Origin: Clostridium omnivorum
GTDB lineage: Bacteria; Bacillota; Clostridia; Clostridiales; Clostridiaceae
Assembly (NCBI RefSeq): GCF_026012015.1
Contig: NZ_BRXR01000001.1
Span: 2,050,001 to 2,114,000 of the forward strand
Length of the DNA: 64,000 bases
Reading direction: 5' to 3'
Shown here piece after piece: positions 9,122 to 18,629 of the stretch. The stretch's first letter is position 1. Each line of letters starts with the position of its first letter. The translations under genes were made by a program, and so were the position numbers. Below the pieces are notes generated by a model. It was not told the DNA's origin, searched no databases, and worked only from the letters and a program-made list of their open reading frames with translations.

Positions 9122-10387
9122 TTATTTATGCTTATAGGCTCTATATCTCATAAAGAAGGCTATAGAAGAAAGTAGTCTTAAGCTTCCAACTATAAATAGC
9201 GCTATATAGATGTTGGTCCAATGCTTTAAATTCATGCCTAATATAGGTGCCGCCATTAAGGTTATATTAGTAAGCACTGTATATATTCCAATATATAAGG
9301 TTCTGTTTTCATTAGGTGCTGATTCATATAGGTTATTTAGAAGCAGCAGTGTAGTTCCAGCTACTGCAGAGCCAGTAACAAAATTAAATAAAACAACATG
9401 AATTATATTGGTTGATATCATGTACATAAAAGGAGTTAAGCCCATAATAAAAATAGCTAAAAATATACTAAATTCATTACCTTTTTTCTCGGATAACTTT
9501 TGCCATAATGGAAAGGTAATTGCTTGAGCAATACAAGATACTGTAGTTATAAGAGCAGTCCAAGACTCATTTGAGTGAAGTATATCTACTTCATAACTAA
9601 AGAAAAGAGGCCAGCCCATTTGCCAAGCAAAGTGAAACATAACTACACAAATGCAGTAGTGGAGAAATCTTTTATTTGAAGTAGTCATATTAATAATATT
9701 TTTTATGTTATGTAAAAAGGAACTGCTTTTGAATTCAGTAATAGTTTCAATTTGTCTATTGCTTTTATCTAATTTATATTTAGTAAGTGAATATATCTCA
9801 AAAATAGCTAGAATAAAAGCTATGATAAAGAATACTTGATAGAATTTTATTCTCTCTGTATTACTTTTAGGTATGTAAAATAGCAATTGGCCTGTTATAA
9901 GGGTAACGACAAGGGCACTTATTGTAGATAGAGCACTTCGTTTTGAAAAGGCTCTACCCCTCCAGGTTTCAGAAAATATATCTGCCATGTAGGATTGCCA
10001 GCCCATAGTTGCTATAGAGTTAGGAAAGTTCATTGCCCCATAAAGAAGAACGAACAAGCCAGGTTGAATCCATGCAGGTAAAAATGGTATTAAAACAAAA
10101 AGTAAAAAGAAGCTTCTTCCAAATCCAAAGAAAAGCCCTGTTACTCTTTTTTTATTTTTATATTTTCTAAAAAGGTAACTTCCAATGAATACTGCAAGAA
10201 TTGAAAAGATAGCTGGATATGAATTTAAAAGAGCTATATCATTATCCGTACCATTAAGACGCTTTGTATAAAGGCTTGCAAAAGGAATAACTAAGTTTAT
10301 TGATAGAGCTTGAAGTATGCCGTTTATATTATTTACCGATAAATTATAATCCAAAATTGACTTCGATTTATTTTTGAAAAGTTTCAT
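9122..10387 (-). CDS. Major facilitator superfamily transporter
   Basis: A 421-residue protein with about 12 hydrophobic helices and the MFS_1-type inter-helix pattern 'GSYLFRKYKNKKR' after helix 2. The helix 4-5 region includes 'MGWQSYMADIFSETWRGRAFSKRSA', of a kind common in uncharacterised Firmicute MFS proteins. No gene next to it hints at a substrate. It is transcribed on its own, away from the HD gene across a 282-base spacer, and ends at a shared terminator with pcp. Export of small molecules is possible but not shown. Confidence 0.85.
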   Translation of the reverse strand: MKLFKNKSKSILDYNLSVNNINGILQALSINLVIPFASLYTKRLNGTDNDIALLNSYPAIFSILAVFIGSYLFRKYKNKKRVTGLFFGFGRSFFLLFVLIPFLPAWIQPGLFVLLYGAMNFPNSIATMGWQSYMADIFSETWRGRAFSKRSALSTISALVVTLITGQLLFYIPKSNTERIKFYQVFFIIAFILAIFEIYSLTKYKLDKSNRQIETITEFKSSSFLHNIKNIINMTTSNKRFLHYCICVVMFHFAWQMGWPLFFSYEVDILHSNESWTALITTVSCIAQAITFPLWQKLSEKKGNEFSIFLAIFIMGLTPFMYMISTNIIHVVLFNFVTGSAVAGTTLLLLNNLYESAPNENRTLYIGIYTVLTNITLMAAPILGMNLKHWTNIYIALFIVGSLRLLSSIAFFMRYRAYKHK

Positions 10388-10506
10388 AAAAATGCCTTAA
10401 CTCTTTAAGCTAAAGCTGCACCCCCTTTGTTGTTTTGATACCAGCCCCTAGTATTATATTAATTGAAACCTTCGTTAAAAGCAAAGCAAATGTTATTTTT
10501 CATTCA

Positions 10507-10536
10507 TTAACAAATTGTTAATACATCTGCTATAAT
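10507..10536 (+). promoter_or_regulatory. Promoter with overlapping palindrome upstream of the HD gene
   Basis: -35-like TTAACA (10507-10512), 18-base spacer, -10 TATAAT (10531-10536). The -35 lies inside the palindrome TTAACAAATTGTTAA (10507-10521), a plausible repressor site. The rest of the 10388-10669 spacer shows only the ribosome site AAGGAGG at 10658-10664. Confidence 0.5.
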
Positions 10537-10669
10537 AAATGTATTAAAATGTTAGTATTACATGAAGTGTTTCTATTAATAATTAAGAAAAAGACCTATA
10601 TGGACTTTTTAAGGAAACTTAAATTATAAAGTAAAAAGTACCCACTGGTCTAACTTTAAGGAGGATGCA

Positions 10670-11167
10670 ATGTCCTTATATAGAGTAAAGCAGTTTTTTT
10701 GGGCAATTACAGCTAAAATGAGCTTAGAGGATATAAATTTTATAAAAAGCTATCTAAATTCTTCAGAAGTAGAATTATTCAATACACTAACGGGTTATGA
10801 ACAAAAGCATTCAGTAAATGTAGCCATGGATGTTAAAGAAACCTGTAGAGCTAAAAATATGAATAGTTATAATATGATTAGAGTGGCACTTCTTCATGAT
10901 ATCGGCAAAACACAGGCTAGATTGAATCCTATAGAGAAGTCTATTTTTGTTATTATAAATAAATTATCTAAAGGCAGGCTTAAAAATATAAAAACATTAA
11001 AAAAAGTAGAGAAATATTATAATCATGGAGAGATAGGTTATAGAATATTAAAAGAATGTGGTAAATATGATGATCGTTTTTTGTATCTCATAGAAAATCA
11101 CCATAACAAAAGTATAGTCGGAGACAAAGAACTGGAAATACTTATAGAAAGTGATGATAAAAATTAA
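10670..11167 (+). CDS. HD-domain phosphohydrolase
   Basis: A 165-residue cytoplasmic protein with an HD metal-binding domain: His in 'GYEQKHSVNVAMDV', the HD pair in 'VALLHDIGKTQA' and a later His in 'IENHHNKS'. This is the arrangement of small HDIG-type hydrolases found beside UbiB-like or membrane genes in clostridia. It lacks the GYP motif, so a c-di-GMP role is not indicated; nucleotide hydrolysis is possible. Start set by AAGGAGG five bases upstream. Monocistronic in appearance. Confidence 0.8.
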   Translation: MSLYRVKQFFWAITAKMSLEDINFIKSYLNSSEVELFNTLTGYEQKHSVNVAMDVKETCRAKNMNSYNMIRVALLHDIGKTQARLNPIEKSIFVIINKLSKGRLKNIKTLKKVEKYYNHGEIGYRILKECGKYDDRFLYLIENHHNKSIVGDKELEILIESDDKN

Positions 11168-11266
11168 ATTGTTTCTATTTGTATGCTACTAGATTAATGT
11201 GCATTAATAACTGATTATATGAGGGCTAATAATAATTATGGTTACCTAAGGATATAGGAGGGCTTT

Positions 11267-11782
11267 ATGAATTCTAAAGAGAGAAGAAAGTATATTGAAT
11301 CACTTCTTTTACAGTCTAATGAGCCGCAAAAAGGAAGCAATCTAGCAAAAGAATTAGGGGTTACTAGGCAAATAATTGTAAAAGATATCGCTATTTTAAG
11401 AGCTGAGGGTGTAAATATAATTGCAACGCCGGATGGATATATAACACCAAAGGAACAAAAGAATTCAATAAAAAGGGTTATAGCAGTATGCCATAAGCCT
11501 GAGGATATAGAGAATGAGCTTAGCTGCGTTGTAAAGTTTGGAGGAATTGTAGAAGATGTTATTATTGAACATCCGTTATATGGAGAAATGAGGGGCATGC
11601 TTATGATAAAAACCCTATATGATCTTCAAAACTTTATTCAAAGGCGCAGTGAATATGAGGCGGAACCATTATCAGCTTTAACAAGAGGAGTTCATTTGCA
11701 TACTATAATTGCGGAAAACGAAGAAGTTATGGATAGAATAGTAAAAGAATTAAAGGAAAAAGGTTATTTATTATATGAATAA
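11267..11782 (+). CDS. niaR: NiaR-type transcriptional repressor (HTH_11 plus 3H domain)
   Basis: A 171-residue regulator. Residues 5-60 form a winged helix (HTH_11: 'GSNLAKELGVTRQIIVKDI'), and residues 75-165 form the 3H domain, whose three spaced His motifs are visible as 'CHKPEDIENEL', 'IEHPLYGEMRG' and 'GVHLHTII'. In characterised members 3H binds nicotinic acid and the protein represses NAD-precursor genes. No NAD gene is adjacent; it overlaps or abuts a DUF362 ferredoxin-like gene and UPF0182, so its targets are probably elsewhere. Ribosome site TAGGAGGGC precedes the ATG. Confidence 0.9.
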   Translation: MNSKERRKYIESLLLQSNEPQKGSNLAKELGVTRQIIVKDIAILRAEGVNIIATPDGYITPKEQKNSIKRVIAVCHKPEDIENELSCVVKFGGIVEDVIIEHPLYGEMRGMLMIKTLYDLQNFIQRRSEYEAEPLSALTRGVHLHTIIAENEEVMDRIVKELKEKGYLLYE

Positions 11783-11804
11783 AAACGAAAACATGGAGGT
11801 TTTC

Positions 11805-12968
11805 ATGGAAAAGGTAGCGCTTTTAAGATGTGAAGAATATGATGTAGACTTAATAGAAAAAAAGCTTAGAGAGGGCTTTCAGCTTTTGGGTGGAGATTCT
11901 TTTTTACGACAGCTTATTCCAGAAAATAGTAGGGTTTTGTTAAAGCCCAATTTATTAAGTGTAGAAGGTGCAGGATCGCCGGTAATAACTCATTATGCCG
12001 TTTTTGAAGCAGTAATTAGAATAATAAAGGAATATTCAAGTGATATTACCTTTGGAGATTCTCCAGGCTTTGGAGACCCTAGAAAGGCTGCTGAAAAGTC
12101 TGGGCTTATGGAAGTTGCAAATAAGTATGGTGTAAAGTTTGATGATTTTAGAGAAACGGTACATGTTAAGCTTGATGAGTCAATTTTGTGTAAGTCATGG
12201 GATGTTGCAAAAGCAGCTTATGAGTCTGATGTTTTGATAACTTTACCAAAGCTAAAAACTCATGCTATGGCATATTTTACAGGAGCAGTAAAAAATCAAT
12301 TTGGATGCATATCAGGAACTCAAAAGGCTTCATGGCATACTAGAATGCCTGATGCAAATAATTTTTGCAAAATGCTGCTGGATTTAAATACAGTCGTTAA
12401 GACAAGCTTTGCAATTTTAGATGGTATAGTAGCCATGGAGGGTAATGGACCTAGAAATGGCCAGCCACATAAGATGGATACAATTATTATGGGTAAAAGT
12501 ATTAGTGCCGTGGATTCAGTCGGTGTAAGGCTCATTGGATATGACAATCCACTAGATACACCAGTATTAAAAGAAGTAGCAGATCATAAATGGGGTACAG
12601 TGTTACCAAAGGATATTCAGGTTTTAGGTGAAACTATAGATACTATGAAAGCAAGGAATTTTAAGCTAAGCAGGACGGGAGGGAGTTTTTATTTTAAAAG
12701 TCCAGCAGTTACAAAGTTTTTAGCAAAGATGCTGGCTCCAAACCCAGTTTTAATACCAGATAAGTGTATTGGGTGTAAGCGATGCCAAGAGGTTTGTCCG
12801 GAAACCCCAAAAGTAATATCTATGGTGAAAACCGGAGATAAATTTAATCCAACTTGGGACATGAGCAGATGCATAAGATGCTTTTGCTGTCAGGAGTTAT
12901 GCCCTGTAGGAGCAATTGAGACAAAGCATTCAACTATTGGAAAAATATTAGGTCATAATAAGAGGTGA
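11805..12968 (+). CDS. DUF362 protein with C-terminal 2[4Fe-4S] ferredoxin domain
   Basis: A 387-residue cytoplasmic protein. Residues 1-290 are a DUF362 domain ('[10 protein letters not shown]', '[19 protein letters not shown]', '[25 protein letters not shown]'). The C-terminus holds two Cys clusters, '[12 protein letters not shown]' and '[12 protein letters not shown]', for two [4Fe-4S] centres. The ATG at 11805 is chosen because GGAGG lies six bases before it; an in-frame ATG at 11775 inside niaR lacks a good site. A redox role is likely but the substrate is unknown. It overlaps the ribosome site of the UPF0182 gene, implying one operon with niaR. Confidence 0.88.
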   Translation: MEKVALLRCEEYDVDLIEKKLREGFQLLGGDSFLRQLIPENSRVLLKPNLLSVEGAGSPVITHYAVFEAVIRIIKEYSSDITFGDSPGFGDPRKAAEKSGLMEVANKYGVKFDDFRETVHVKLDESILCKSWDVAKAAYESDVLITLPKLKTHAMAYFTGAVKNQFGCISGTQKASWHTRMPDANNFCKMLLDLNTVVKTSFAILDGIVAMEGNGPRNGQPHKMDTIIMGKSISAVDSVGVRLIGYDNPLDTPVLKEVADHKWGTVLPKDIQVLGETIDTMKARNFKLSRTGGSFYFKSPAVTKFLAKMLAPNPVLIPDKCIGCKRCQEVCPETPKVISMVKTGDKFNPTWDMSRCIRCFCCQELCPVGAIETKHSTIGKILGHNKR

Positions 12969-12973
12969 GCATT

Positions 12974-15697
12974 ATGAAAAAAAGAGCAGCAGGAATAACT
13001 ACATTGATTATTTTAATCCTTGTGGTTGCGTTTTTTGACAGAATAGTTAACTTTATAGTTAATATAAAGTGGTTTAAGGAAGTAGGCTATTTATCAGTTT
13101 ATTTTACGAAAATAGTGGCTGTGCTTGAACTTATGGTACCTATATTCCTTATCGTTTATTTGGGAATATGGTTATACTATAGAAGCATTAGAAAAAGTGT
13201 TATAAAGCTTCAAGATGTTGTAGAAATAAATCCAAAGAAAAAGTCTCTAGAAAGAAAAATATTCGTTATAGCTGACTTATTTGTATCATTCTTAATTTCT
13301 TATGGAGTTGCTTCTAATTATTGGTATAGGATATTACAATTTAAAAATTCTACTAACTTCAATGTAAAGGATCCAATATTTAACATGGATGTTTCATTCT
13401 TTATATTTAAGCTTCCTCTAATTGAATCTATTTATGCGGCGCTAATGACACTGCTTGTATTTTTGGTAATAATAACTTTAGTTATATACTTTGTTTTTAG
13501 TGCAAAGGATAGAATAATTTCAGGAAATGTTAGAGATAGAATAAATTCAGTAAAATCCGTAAGAAGCGGGCTTACTAAATTTGCTGGAAAACAGCTTGCA
13601 ATGGTTTCTTCATTAATTTTATTGCTTTTGTCCTTTGGATATTTAATAAGGGCATGGAATTTAGTATATAGTCCAAGAGGAGTAGCTTTTGGAGCAAGCT
13701 ATACTGATATGCATGTAAGCTTAATATTCTTCAGAATAATAACAGTAGTGTCTATTATTGCAGCAATAGTTATTTTTATAAGTGTACTTAAATCTAAGGT
13801 TAAGCCCATTATTATATCTGTCTCAGCAATAATAATATTAATGGTACTTGAGGGAGTTGCCTCAATGTTGGTTGAAAACCTTGTTGTAAGATCAAATCAA
13901 AAGTCTTTAGAGCAGCCTTATTTACTTAATAACATTAACTATACCAGAAAGGCCTTTAATATAGAAAATGTTGAACAAAAACCATTTGAGGTTAAAAATA
14001 CTTTAACGAAGGAAGATATAGGTGCTAATAAAGATACTATAAATAATATTAAAATAAATTCCTTTAAACCATCACTTGAATTCTATAATCAGGTACAGGT
14101 AATAAGATATTACTATGGATTCAATGATATTGATGTAGATAGATATACGATAAATGGAAAGTATAATCAAGTGTTTGTAGCTCCAAGAGAGATAAATTTG
14201 GATTCCTTAGAGGGCAATGCAAGTACATGGCAGAATAAACATTTAATTTATACCCACGGCTATGGAGTTGTTATGAGCAAGGTTAATTCTGTTACTTCAG
14301 AAGGCCAACCTGATTTTGTAATTAAGGATATACCACCTGACAATTCTACAGATATTAAACTTAATAATCCAAGAATTTATTTTGGAGAAAAGACAAACGA
14401 TTATGCTATAGTTGATACGAAAATGAATGAATTTGACTACCCTAAGGGTGGAGATAATCAATGGAATAAGTATGATGGTAAGACTGGAATAAATTTAGGG
14501 ATATTCAATAGATTGCTCTTTGCAATAAACGAGAGAAACATGAATTTCTTATTATCTAAAGATATTACTAGTGATAGTAAAATACTTATTAATAGAAATA
14601 TAGTAGATAGAGTTAATAAAATTGCTCCATTTTTAAGTTATGATAAAGATCCATATGTAGTTATAAGCGATGGAAAATTGTATTGGATTATGGATGCATA
14701 TACTACTTCAGATAGATATCCATATTCCCAACCATACGATAATGTAAACTATATAAGAAACTCTATAAAGGTAGTAGTAGATGCTTCTGATGGTACTACA
14801 AACTTTTACATTGTTGATAAGAATGATCCTATAGCAGCTAGTTATAAGAAGATATTCCCTGATTTATTTAAGGATGTATCTACTTTATCAAAGGATATAG
14901 TGAGTCATTTTAGATATCCTCAAGATTTATTTAATATTCAATGTTCAGTGCTTGGAAAATACCATATGACTGATCCAGGTGTATTTTACAATGCAGAGGA
15001 CCTATGGGAAGTATCAAAAAATCAAACTACAGTTCAGGGCCAAACAACTGCTAATGAAGGTTCTTATGTAATTATGAGACTACCTGAAAGTAAAGATGAG
15101 GAAATGCTTCTTCTACAATATTTTAACATGAGAAATAAGGATAATATGGTGGCACTGTATGGAACTAGGATGGATGGAGATAATTATGGAAAGATGGTTT
15201 TATATAAATTCCCTCCTCAAAAGACTATATACAGTCCGTATTTGTTCAAACAAAAAATAAATCAGGATACTACTATATCACAAGCATTATCTCTATGGAA
15301 TAAAGAGGGCTCTGAAGTTATATATGGAGATACTATGATAGTTCCTATAAATAATTCGTTGCTTTACGTGGAACCAATGTATCTAAGAGCTAGTGGAAAG
15401 AATAGTATCCCAGAAATGAAGAGAGTAATTGTGTCTTATGGGGATAAATTAATTCTTGCAGAAAGTATAGATTCAGCGTTAGAACAGTTGTTTAATTATA
15501 GTGAAGGAAATGGACAGCAGCCTACATTACCTAATGCAAACGGAACTTCAAATTTAGATGCTAATTCAAAAGAAAAGCTTAAGAGTGCTAAAGAGATGTT
15601 TGATAAAGCAATTGAGGCGCAAAAGAGTGGGGATTGGGCTAAATATGGTGAATATATAAATAAAGTATCAGAATTATTAAGTGATTTAAATAAGTAA
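12974..15697 (+). CDS. UPF0182 family large membrane protein
   Basis: A 907-residue protein of the UPF0182 family. About seven hydrophobic helices lie in residues 1-300. A long extracytoplasmic domain with family signatures follows ('[16 protein letters not shown]', '[25 protein letters not shown]', '[23 protein letters not shown]'), and a charged helical tail ends it (residues about 865-907). Start ATG 12974 lies five bases after AAGAGGTGAG; the GTG at 12965 overlaps that site. The family has no settled function. It is coupled to the DUF362 gene by a few bases. Confidence 0.92.
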   Translation: MKKRAAGITTLIILILVVAFFDRIVNFIVNIKWFKEVGYLSVYFTKIVAVLELMVPIFLIVYLGIWLYYRSIRKSVIKLQDVVEINPKKKSLERKIFVIADLFVSFLISYGVASNYWYRILQFKNSTNFNVKDPIFNMDVSFFIFKLPLIESIYAALMTLLVFLVIITLVIYFVFSAKDRIISGNVRDRINSVKSVRSGLTKFAGKQLAMVSSLILLLLSFGYLIRAWNLVYSPRGVAFGASYTDMHVSLIFFRIITVVSIIAAIVIFISVLKSKVKPIIISVSAIIILMVLEGVASMLVENLVVRSNQKSLEQPYLLNNINYTRKAFNIENVEQKPFEVKNTLTKEDIGANKDTINNIKINSFKPSLEFYNQVQVIRYYYGFNDIDVDRYTINGKYNQVFVAPREINLDSLEGNASTWQNKHLIYTHGYGVVMSKVNSVTSEGQPDFVIKDIPPDNSTDIKLNNPRIYFGEKTNDYAIVDTKMNEFDYPKGGDNQWNKYDGKTGINLGIFNRLLFAINERNMNFLLSKDITSDSKILINRNIVDRVNKIAPFLSYDKDPYVVISDGKLYWIMDAYTTSDRYPYSQPYDNVNYIRNSIKVVVDASDGTTNFYIVDKNDPIAASYKKIFPDLFKDVSTLSKDIVSHFRYPQDLFNIQCSVLGKYHMTDPGVFYNAEDLWEVSKNQTTVQGQTTANEGSYVIMRLPESKDEEMLLLQYFNMRNKDNMVALYGTRMDGDNYGKMVLYKFPPQKTIYSPYLFKQKINQDTTISQALSLWNKEGSEVIYGDTMIVPINNSLLYVEPMYLRASGKNSIPEMKRVIVSYGDKLILAESIDSALEQLFNYSEGNGQQPTLPNANGTSNLDANSKEKLKSAKEMFDKAIEAQKSGDWAKYGEYINKVSELLSDLNK

Positions 15698-15704
15698 TGA
15701 GAGA

Positions 15705-15749
15705 GATTTCATCCTAATAAACTAAGCATTGGGATGAAGTCTTTTTTCT
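15705..15749 (+). terminator. Terminator of the niaR-DUF362-UPF0182 operon
   Basis: Hairpin GATTTCATCC / GGATGAAGTC with a T-rich tail (CTTTTTTCTTTC), eight bases after the UPF0182 stop. Confidence 0.85.
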
Positions 15750-15810
15750 TTCCCAGGAAATAAAAAATAGGAAAACTCGGTTAGAATATGAAAAAGCTGT
15801 CTAGAATACC

Positions 15811-15840
15811 ATTATGAGGCGGTTTAAAAGCTAATATTAT
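15811..15840 (+). repeat. Copy 1 of a motif shared with the fprA leader
   Basis: ATTATG, then GCGGTTTAAAAGCTAATATT, then AT, ending 13 bases before the L,D-transpeptidase start. A very similar block occurs at 20753-20779 before the flavodiiron gene. Could be a shared promoter or operator; not recognised. Confidence 0.55.
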
Positions 15841-15853
15841 TGGAGGCAGCAAA

Positions 15854-16684
15854 ATGAAAAAAAGCATTATAATATTTTTGATTTTTACCATATTTTTTAT
15901 TTTCGCACCACCTTTTTTAGTAAAGTATGATAAAACTCAGCAAATAACTAGTGTAGAGGCTTCAAAGAAGGATGGAGTTAATACAGAAGTTACAAATAAT
16001 GAAATAAAGGAAAATGAAAGTAAAGTATCTGAGAATAAAGTAGATAATGAAAAAGATGAAGATATAACGACTTTTTCTTCTAATACTTGTTTTAAGAAGA
16101 CTTATTATATTAGCGGTGATAGAGTTAATATATATGAGGACAGCACTGGAAAGGATAAAGTAATTGGATATTTAAAAAAGAATGATGTAATAGTAGCATA
16201 TGAAGAGAAGAATGGATATATATATTGCGAAAATAACGTAGGAAACAAAGGATGGGTAAGAAAGAATAAAGATAATCTAACTGGAAGCAACTATAAAGCA
16301 ACTCAATATAAAGTAGATATTAACATAACCACTCAAAAAATGAATATTACAAAAGATAATAAAAATATTAAAACTATACTTTGTTCTACAGGAGAAGTAG
16401 GAAATGCTGATACTGAAACTCCAATTGGAGTTTTTTATGTTCAAGAAAAGGGATCTTATTTTTATAGTTCAAAGTATAACCAAGGAGCAAAGTATTTTAT
16501 TAAATTTTTTTCAAATTATTTAATACACTCTATACCTACAGACAAAAATGGTAATATAATAGAAGAGGAAAAGAAAAAACTAGGAATTCCTGTATCTCAT
16601 GGCTGTATAAGAGTGCCTATGGAAGATTCAAAGTGGATATATGACAATATTCCTAAAGGGTCAATGGTTGAGATACATTATTAG
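15854..16684 (+). CDS. L,D-transpeptidase (YkuD) with SH3-like domain
   Basis: Exported cell-wall enzyme, 276 residues. Residues 1-22 are an uncleaved or cleaved signal/anchor helix, followed by a low-complexity charged linker (about 30-75), a bacterial SH3-like domain (about 85-145, 'DRVNIYEDSTGKDKVIGYLKKND' region) and a YkuD catalytic domain (about 152-275). The active-site motif 'VSHGCIRVP' carries H249 and C251; an upstream His is in 'YLIHSIPTD'. Such enzymes form 3-3 cross-links in peptidoglycan or attach proteins to it. TTGGAGGCAG precedes the start. The FAD oxidoreductase gene follows after nine bases, an unusual partner that may only share a transcript. Confidence 0.92.
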   Translation: MKKSIIIFLIFTIFFIFAPPFLVKYDKTQQITSVEASKKDGVNTEVTNNEIKENESKVSENKVDNEKDEDITTFSSNTCFKKTYYISGDRVNIYEDSTGKDKVIGYLKKNDVIVAYEEKNGYIYCENNVGNKGWVRKNKDNLTGSNYKATQYKVDINITTQKMNITKDNKNIKTILCSTGEVGNADTETPIGVFYVQEKGSYFYSSKYNQGAKYFIKFFSNYLIHSIPTDKNGNIIEEEKKKLGIPVSHGCIRVPMEDSKWIYDNIPKGSMVEIHY

Positions 16685-16693
16685 GAGGACGGT

Positions 16694-18091
16694 ATGGATT
16701 ACGATGTGGTTATACTAGGTGGTGGAATCATAGGCTGTGCTGCTGCTTATGAACTTTCAAAATATAGCTTAAATATCGCAGTAATTGAAAAAAATTATGA
16801 CATTGCAGATGATGTAGCTTTAGTAAACACAGATATAATATACGATGGAATAGAATGCGATGATACTTTGGTTTCAAAGCTGGAACTAATGGGCAACGGT
16901 ATGTTTGAGGAATTGTGCGAAAGACTGGATGTACCATTTAACAGGTCTGGCGGACTTATAATTGCTGGAACAGAAGAAGAAGAAAAAAGAATAATACAAA
17001 TGTATGATAAAGCCATAAATAAAGGAATTAAAAATCTAAGAGTTTTAGATAGTGAAAAAGTTTATGAAATGGAACCTAATCTTAATGTTAAAGTTAGAAA
17101 GGCCATATATTCAGAAAATATGGGAGTAATTTGCCCCTATGATCTAGCTATTGCTTATGGAGAAGTAGCCTTTGATAACGGTGTTAATTTCAAGCTTGAA
17201 GAAGAAGTTGTTGAAATTGTAAAGCTGTCAAAGGGCTTTAGAGTTGAAACAAATAAAAATAAATTTACTTGTAAGATGGTAATAAACACAACATATAAAG
17301 GTCAGTATGGAATAGATAATGAAACCTTTGAAAGTGTAGATAACAATGGAGGAGATGTTAATTACTTCTTGTTAGATAAGGGCTTTAAAGGCATGTTTTC
17401 TAATGTTCTTTTTAATATAGGTGAAAAAGGGGACATAACTTACGCTGTACCTGCTGTACACGGTAATACAGTGGCTGCACTTAATACAAGGGAAAATTTA
17501 GATTTTAATAATTCGCTGCAAAAGGTATCAGGCCTTGTAAATGGTATAAAGGTAGAAAACATAGTAAATTACTATCAGACAACCCTACATGACAATACCG
17601 TCCTAATAGACGATAGCTCTGTAGATAAGGGATATATAAAGGTAATTGCAAAGCACTATGGAGAAGTTACTATGACTCCTGCCATAGCTATAATAATTTG
17701 TGAGACTGTTATAAGCAATACAAAATGTAAATTAAGAAGAGATTTTAATGACAAGAGAAGAGAGTTTTTTAGATTTAGATACATGTCCAATGAAGAAAGA
17801 GCAAAAGTAATAAAAGTAGATAGCAAGTATGGAAAGATGATCTGCAGATGCCAGAAGGTAACAGAGGGTGAGATAGTTGATGCTATTAGAAGACCACTAG
17901 GGGCTAGAACTGTTGAAGGAATAAAGAGAAGAACTGGAGCCACCTTTGGAAGCTGTCAGGGATCTTATTGCTTAAATAAAATTGTTAGTATACTGGCAAG
18001 GGAAACTAATAAGAATGTTATAGATATAGTAAAGGATTCTAAAAGTTCTAGGGTAGTTCCAAATAGAATAAAAGAATTTGATGGAGTATAG
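16694..18091 (+). CDS. FAD-dependent oxidoreductase with C-terminal BFD-type [2Fe-2S] domain
   Basis: A 465-residue enzyme. Residues 1-360 are a DAO/GlpA-like FAD domain: dinucleotide-binding 'VVILGGGIIGCAAAYELS' at the start and 'HDNTVLIDDSS' towards the end of the domain. Residues about 385-440 are a BFD-like domain with the Cys set 'CRCQKVTEGEI ... GSCQGSYC'. This architecture is typical of anaerobic glycerol-3-phosphate dehydrogenase-like proteins, usually part of a three-gene set with an NADH:acceptor flavoprotein and a DUF1667 protein. Here the DUF1667 gene follows directly and the middle gene is absent. Substrate not established. Confidence 0.85.
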   Translation: MDYDVVILGGGIIGCAAAYELSKYSLNIAVIEKNYDIADDVALVNTDIIYDGIECDDTLVSKLELMGNGMFEELCERLDVPFNRSGGLIIAGTEEEEKRIIQMYDKAINKGIKNLRVLDSEKVYEMEPNLNVKVRKAIYSENMGVICPYDLAIAYGEVAFDNGVNFKLEEEVVEIVKLSKGFRVETNKNKFTCKMVINTTYKGQYGIDNETFESVDNNGGDVNYFLLDKGFKGMFSNVLFNIGEKGDITYAVPAVHGNTVAALNTRENLDFNNSLQKVSGLVNGIKVENIVNYYQTTLHDNTVLIDDSSVDKGYIKVIAKHYGEVTMTPAIAIIICETVISNTKCKLRRDFNDKRREFFRFRYMSNEERAKVIKVDSKYGKMICRCQKVTEGEIVDAIRRPLGARTVEGIKRRTGATFGSCQGSYCLNKIVSILARETNKNVIDIVKDSKSSRVVPNRIKEFDGV

Positions 18092-18112
18092 AAATAAGGT
18101 AGGTGAGTTTAC

Positions 18113-18475
18113 TTGGTAAAGCAAGCAATATGCAATAGATGTCTCAAAAAATGTATTTTAGACATAGAAAAACTAGATACTTTACTTGAAGTATCAGGTA
18201 ACCAATGTGATGAAGGCATAAAATATGCTGAAGAGGAGATAAAAAACAATAGTGGCATATTAACTACACTAGTAAGGATAAAAGGAGCAAGCTATAATGT
18301 AGTACCCGTAAAAAGCAGCAAGCCTATAGAAAAACAACTATGGGTTGATTGTTCAAAAGCACTAAGCCGGATTTATGTTGGAGCTCCTATTAAAATAGGC
18401 GATATAGTATGTAAAAATATACTTAATACAGGGGTTGACATAGTCTGCAGTAAAAACGTAGATAAATTAAAATAG
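18113..18475 (+). CDS. DUF1667 family protein
   Basis: A 120-residue protein with the DUF1667 pattern: 'CNRCLKKC' at the N-terminus, 'VSGNQCDEGIKYAEEEIKN', 'LTTLVRIKG', 'VPVKSSKPIEK', 'IYVGAPIKIGDIVCKNILNTGVDIV'. The Cys pairs suggest an iron-sulphur or redox partner of the FAD enzyme upstream. It begins with TTG at 18113, five bases after AGGTGAG; no ATG start is available. Its 3' end contains a probable serS promoter. Confidence 0.88.
   Translation: MVKQAICNRCLKKCILDIEKLDTLLEVSGNQCDEGIKYAEEEIKNNSGILTTLVRIKGASYNVVPVKSSKPIEKQLWVDCSKALSRIYVGAPIKIGDIVCKNILNTGVDIVCSKNVDKLK
18435..18464 (+). promoter_or_regulatory. Probable serS promoter inside the DUF1667 gene
   Basis: TTGACA (18435-18440), 18-base spacer, TAGATA (18459-18464). 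Transcription would start near 18471, leaving a leader of about 160 bases before serS that carries the T-box-like element. Confidence 0.5.
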
Positions 18476-18495
18476 AATTAATTTTATTAAGTTAT

Positions 18496-18549
18496 GGTGG
18501 CAACGGGGAGTCTTTTGTCCCTTTAGAGACTAAAGGCTCTTTTTATTTT
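18496..18549 (+). promoter_or_regulatory. T-box-like antiterminator and terminator in the serS leader
   Basis: 'GGTGGCAACG' at 18496-18505 followed by 'TGTCCC' at 18516-18521 matches the 3' core of T-box leaders. TGGC (18498-18501) would pair with an uncharged tRNA ending GCCA, and the tRNA-Ser genes of this window all end in G-CCA. An alternative hairpin CCTTTAG-AGA-CTAAAGG (18520-18536) plus T-run shares the CCC strand, giving the usual mutually exclusive pair. The stem I and specifier region normally found upstream is not visible; that space is coding sequence. Confidence 0.6.
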
Positions 18550-18629
18550 GTACAAATATTGATTAAAAAATTAGCTGGTTTTTTCAGTAATATATATTCT
18601 GCCCAATTTAATAATCAAGGGGGATTAGT

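Noticed and set aside
10507-10521. TTAACAAATTGTTAA as a Rex site
   Set aside because: The half-sites are in the opposite order to the Rex consensus TTGTTAA-N4-TTAACAA; kept only as an unnamed palindrome.
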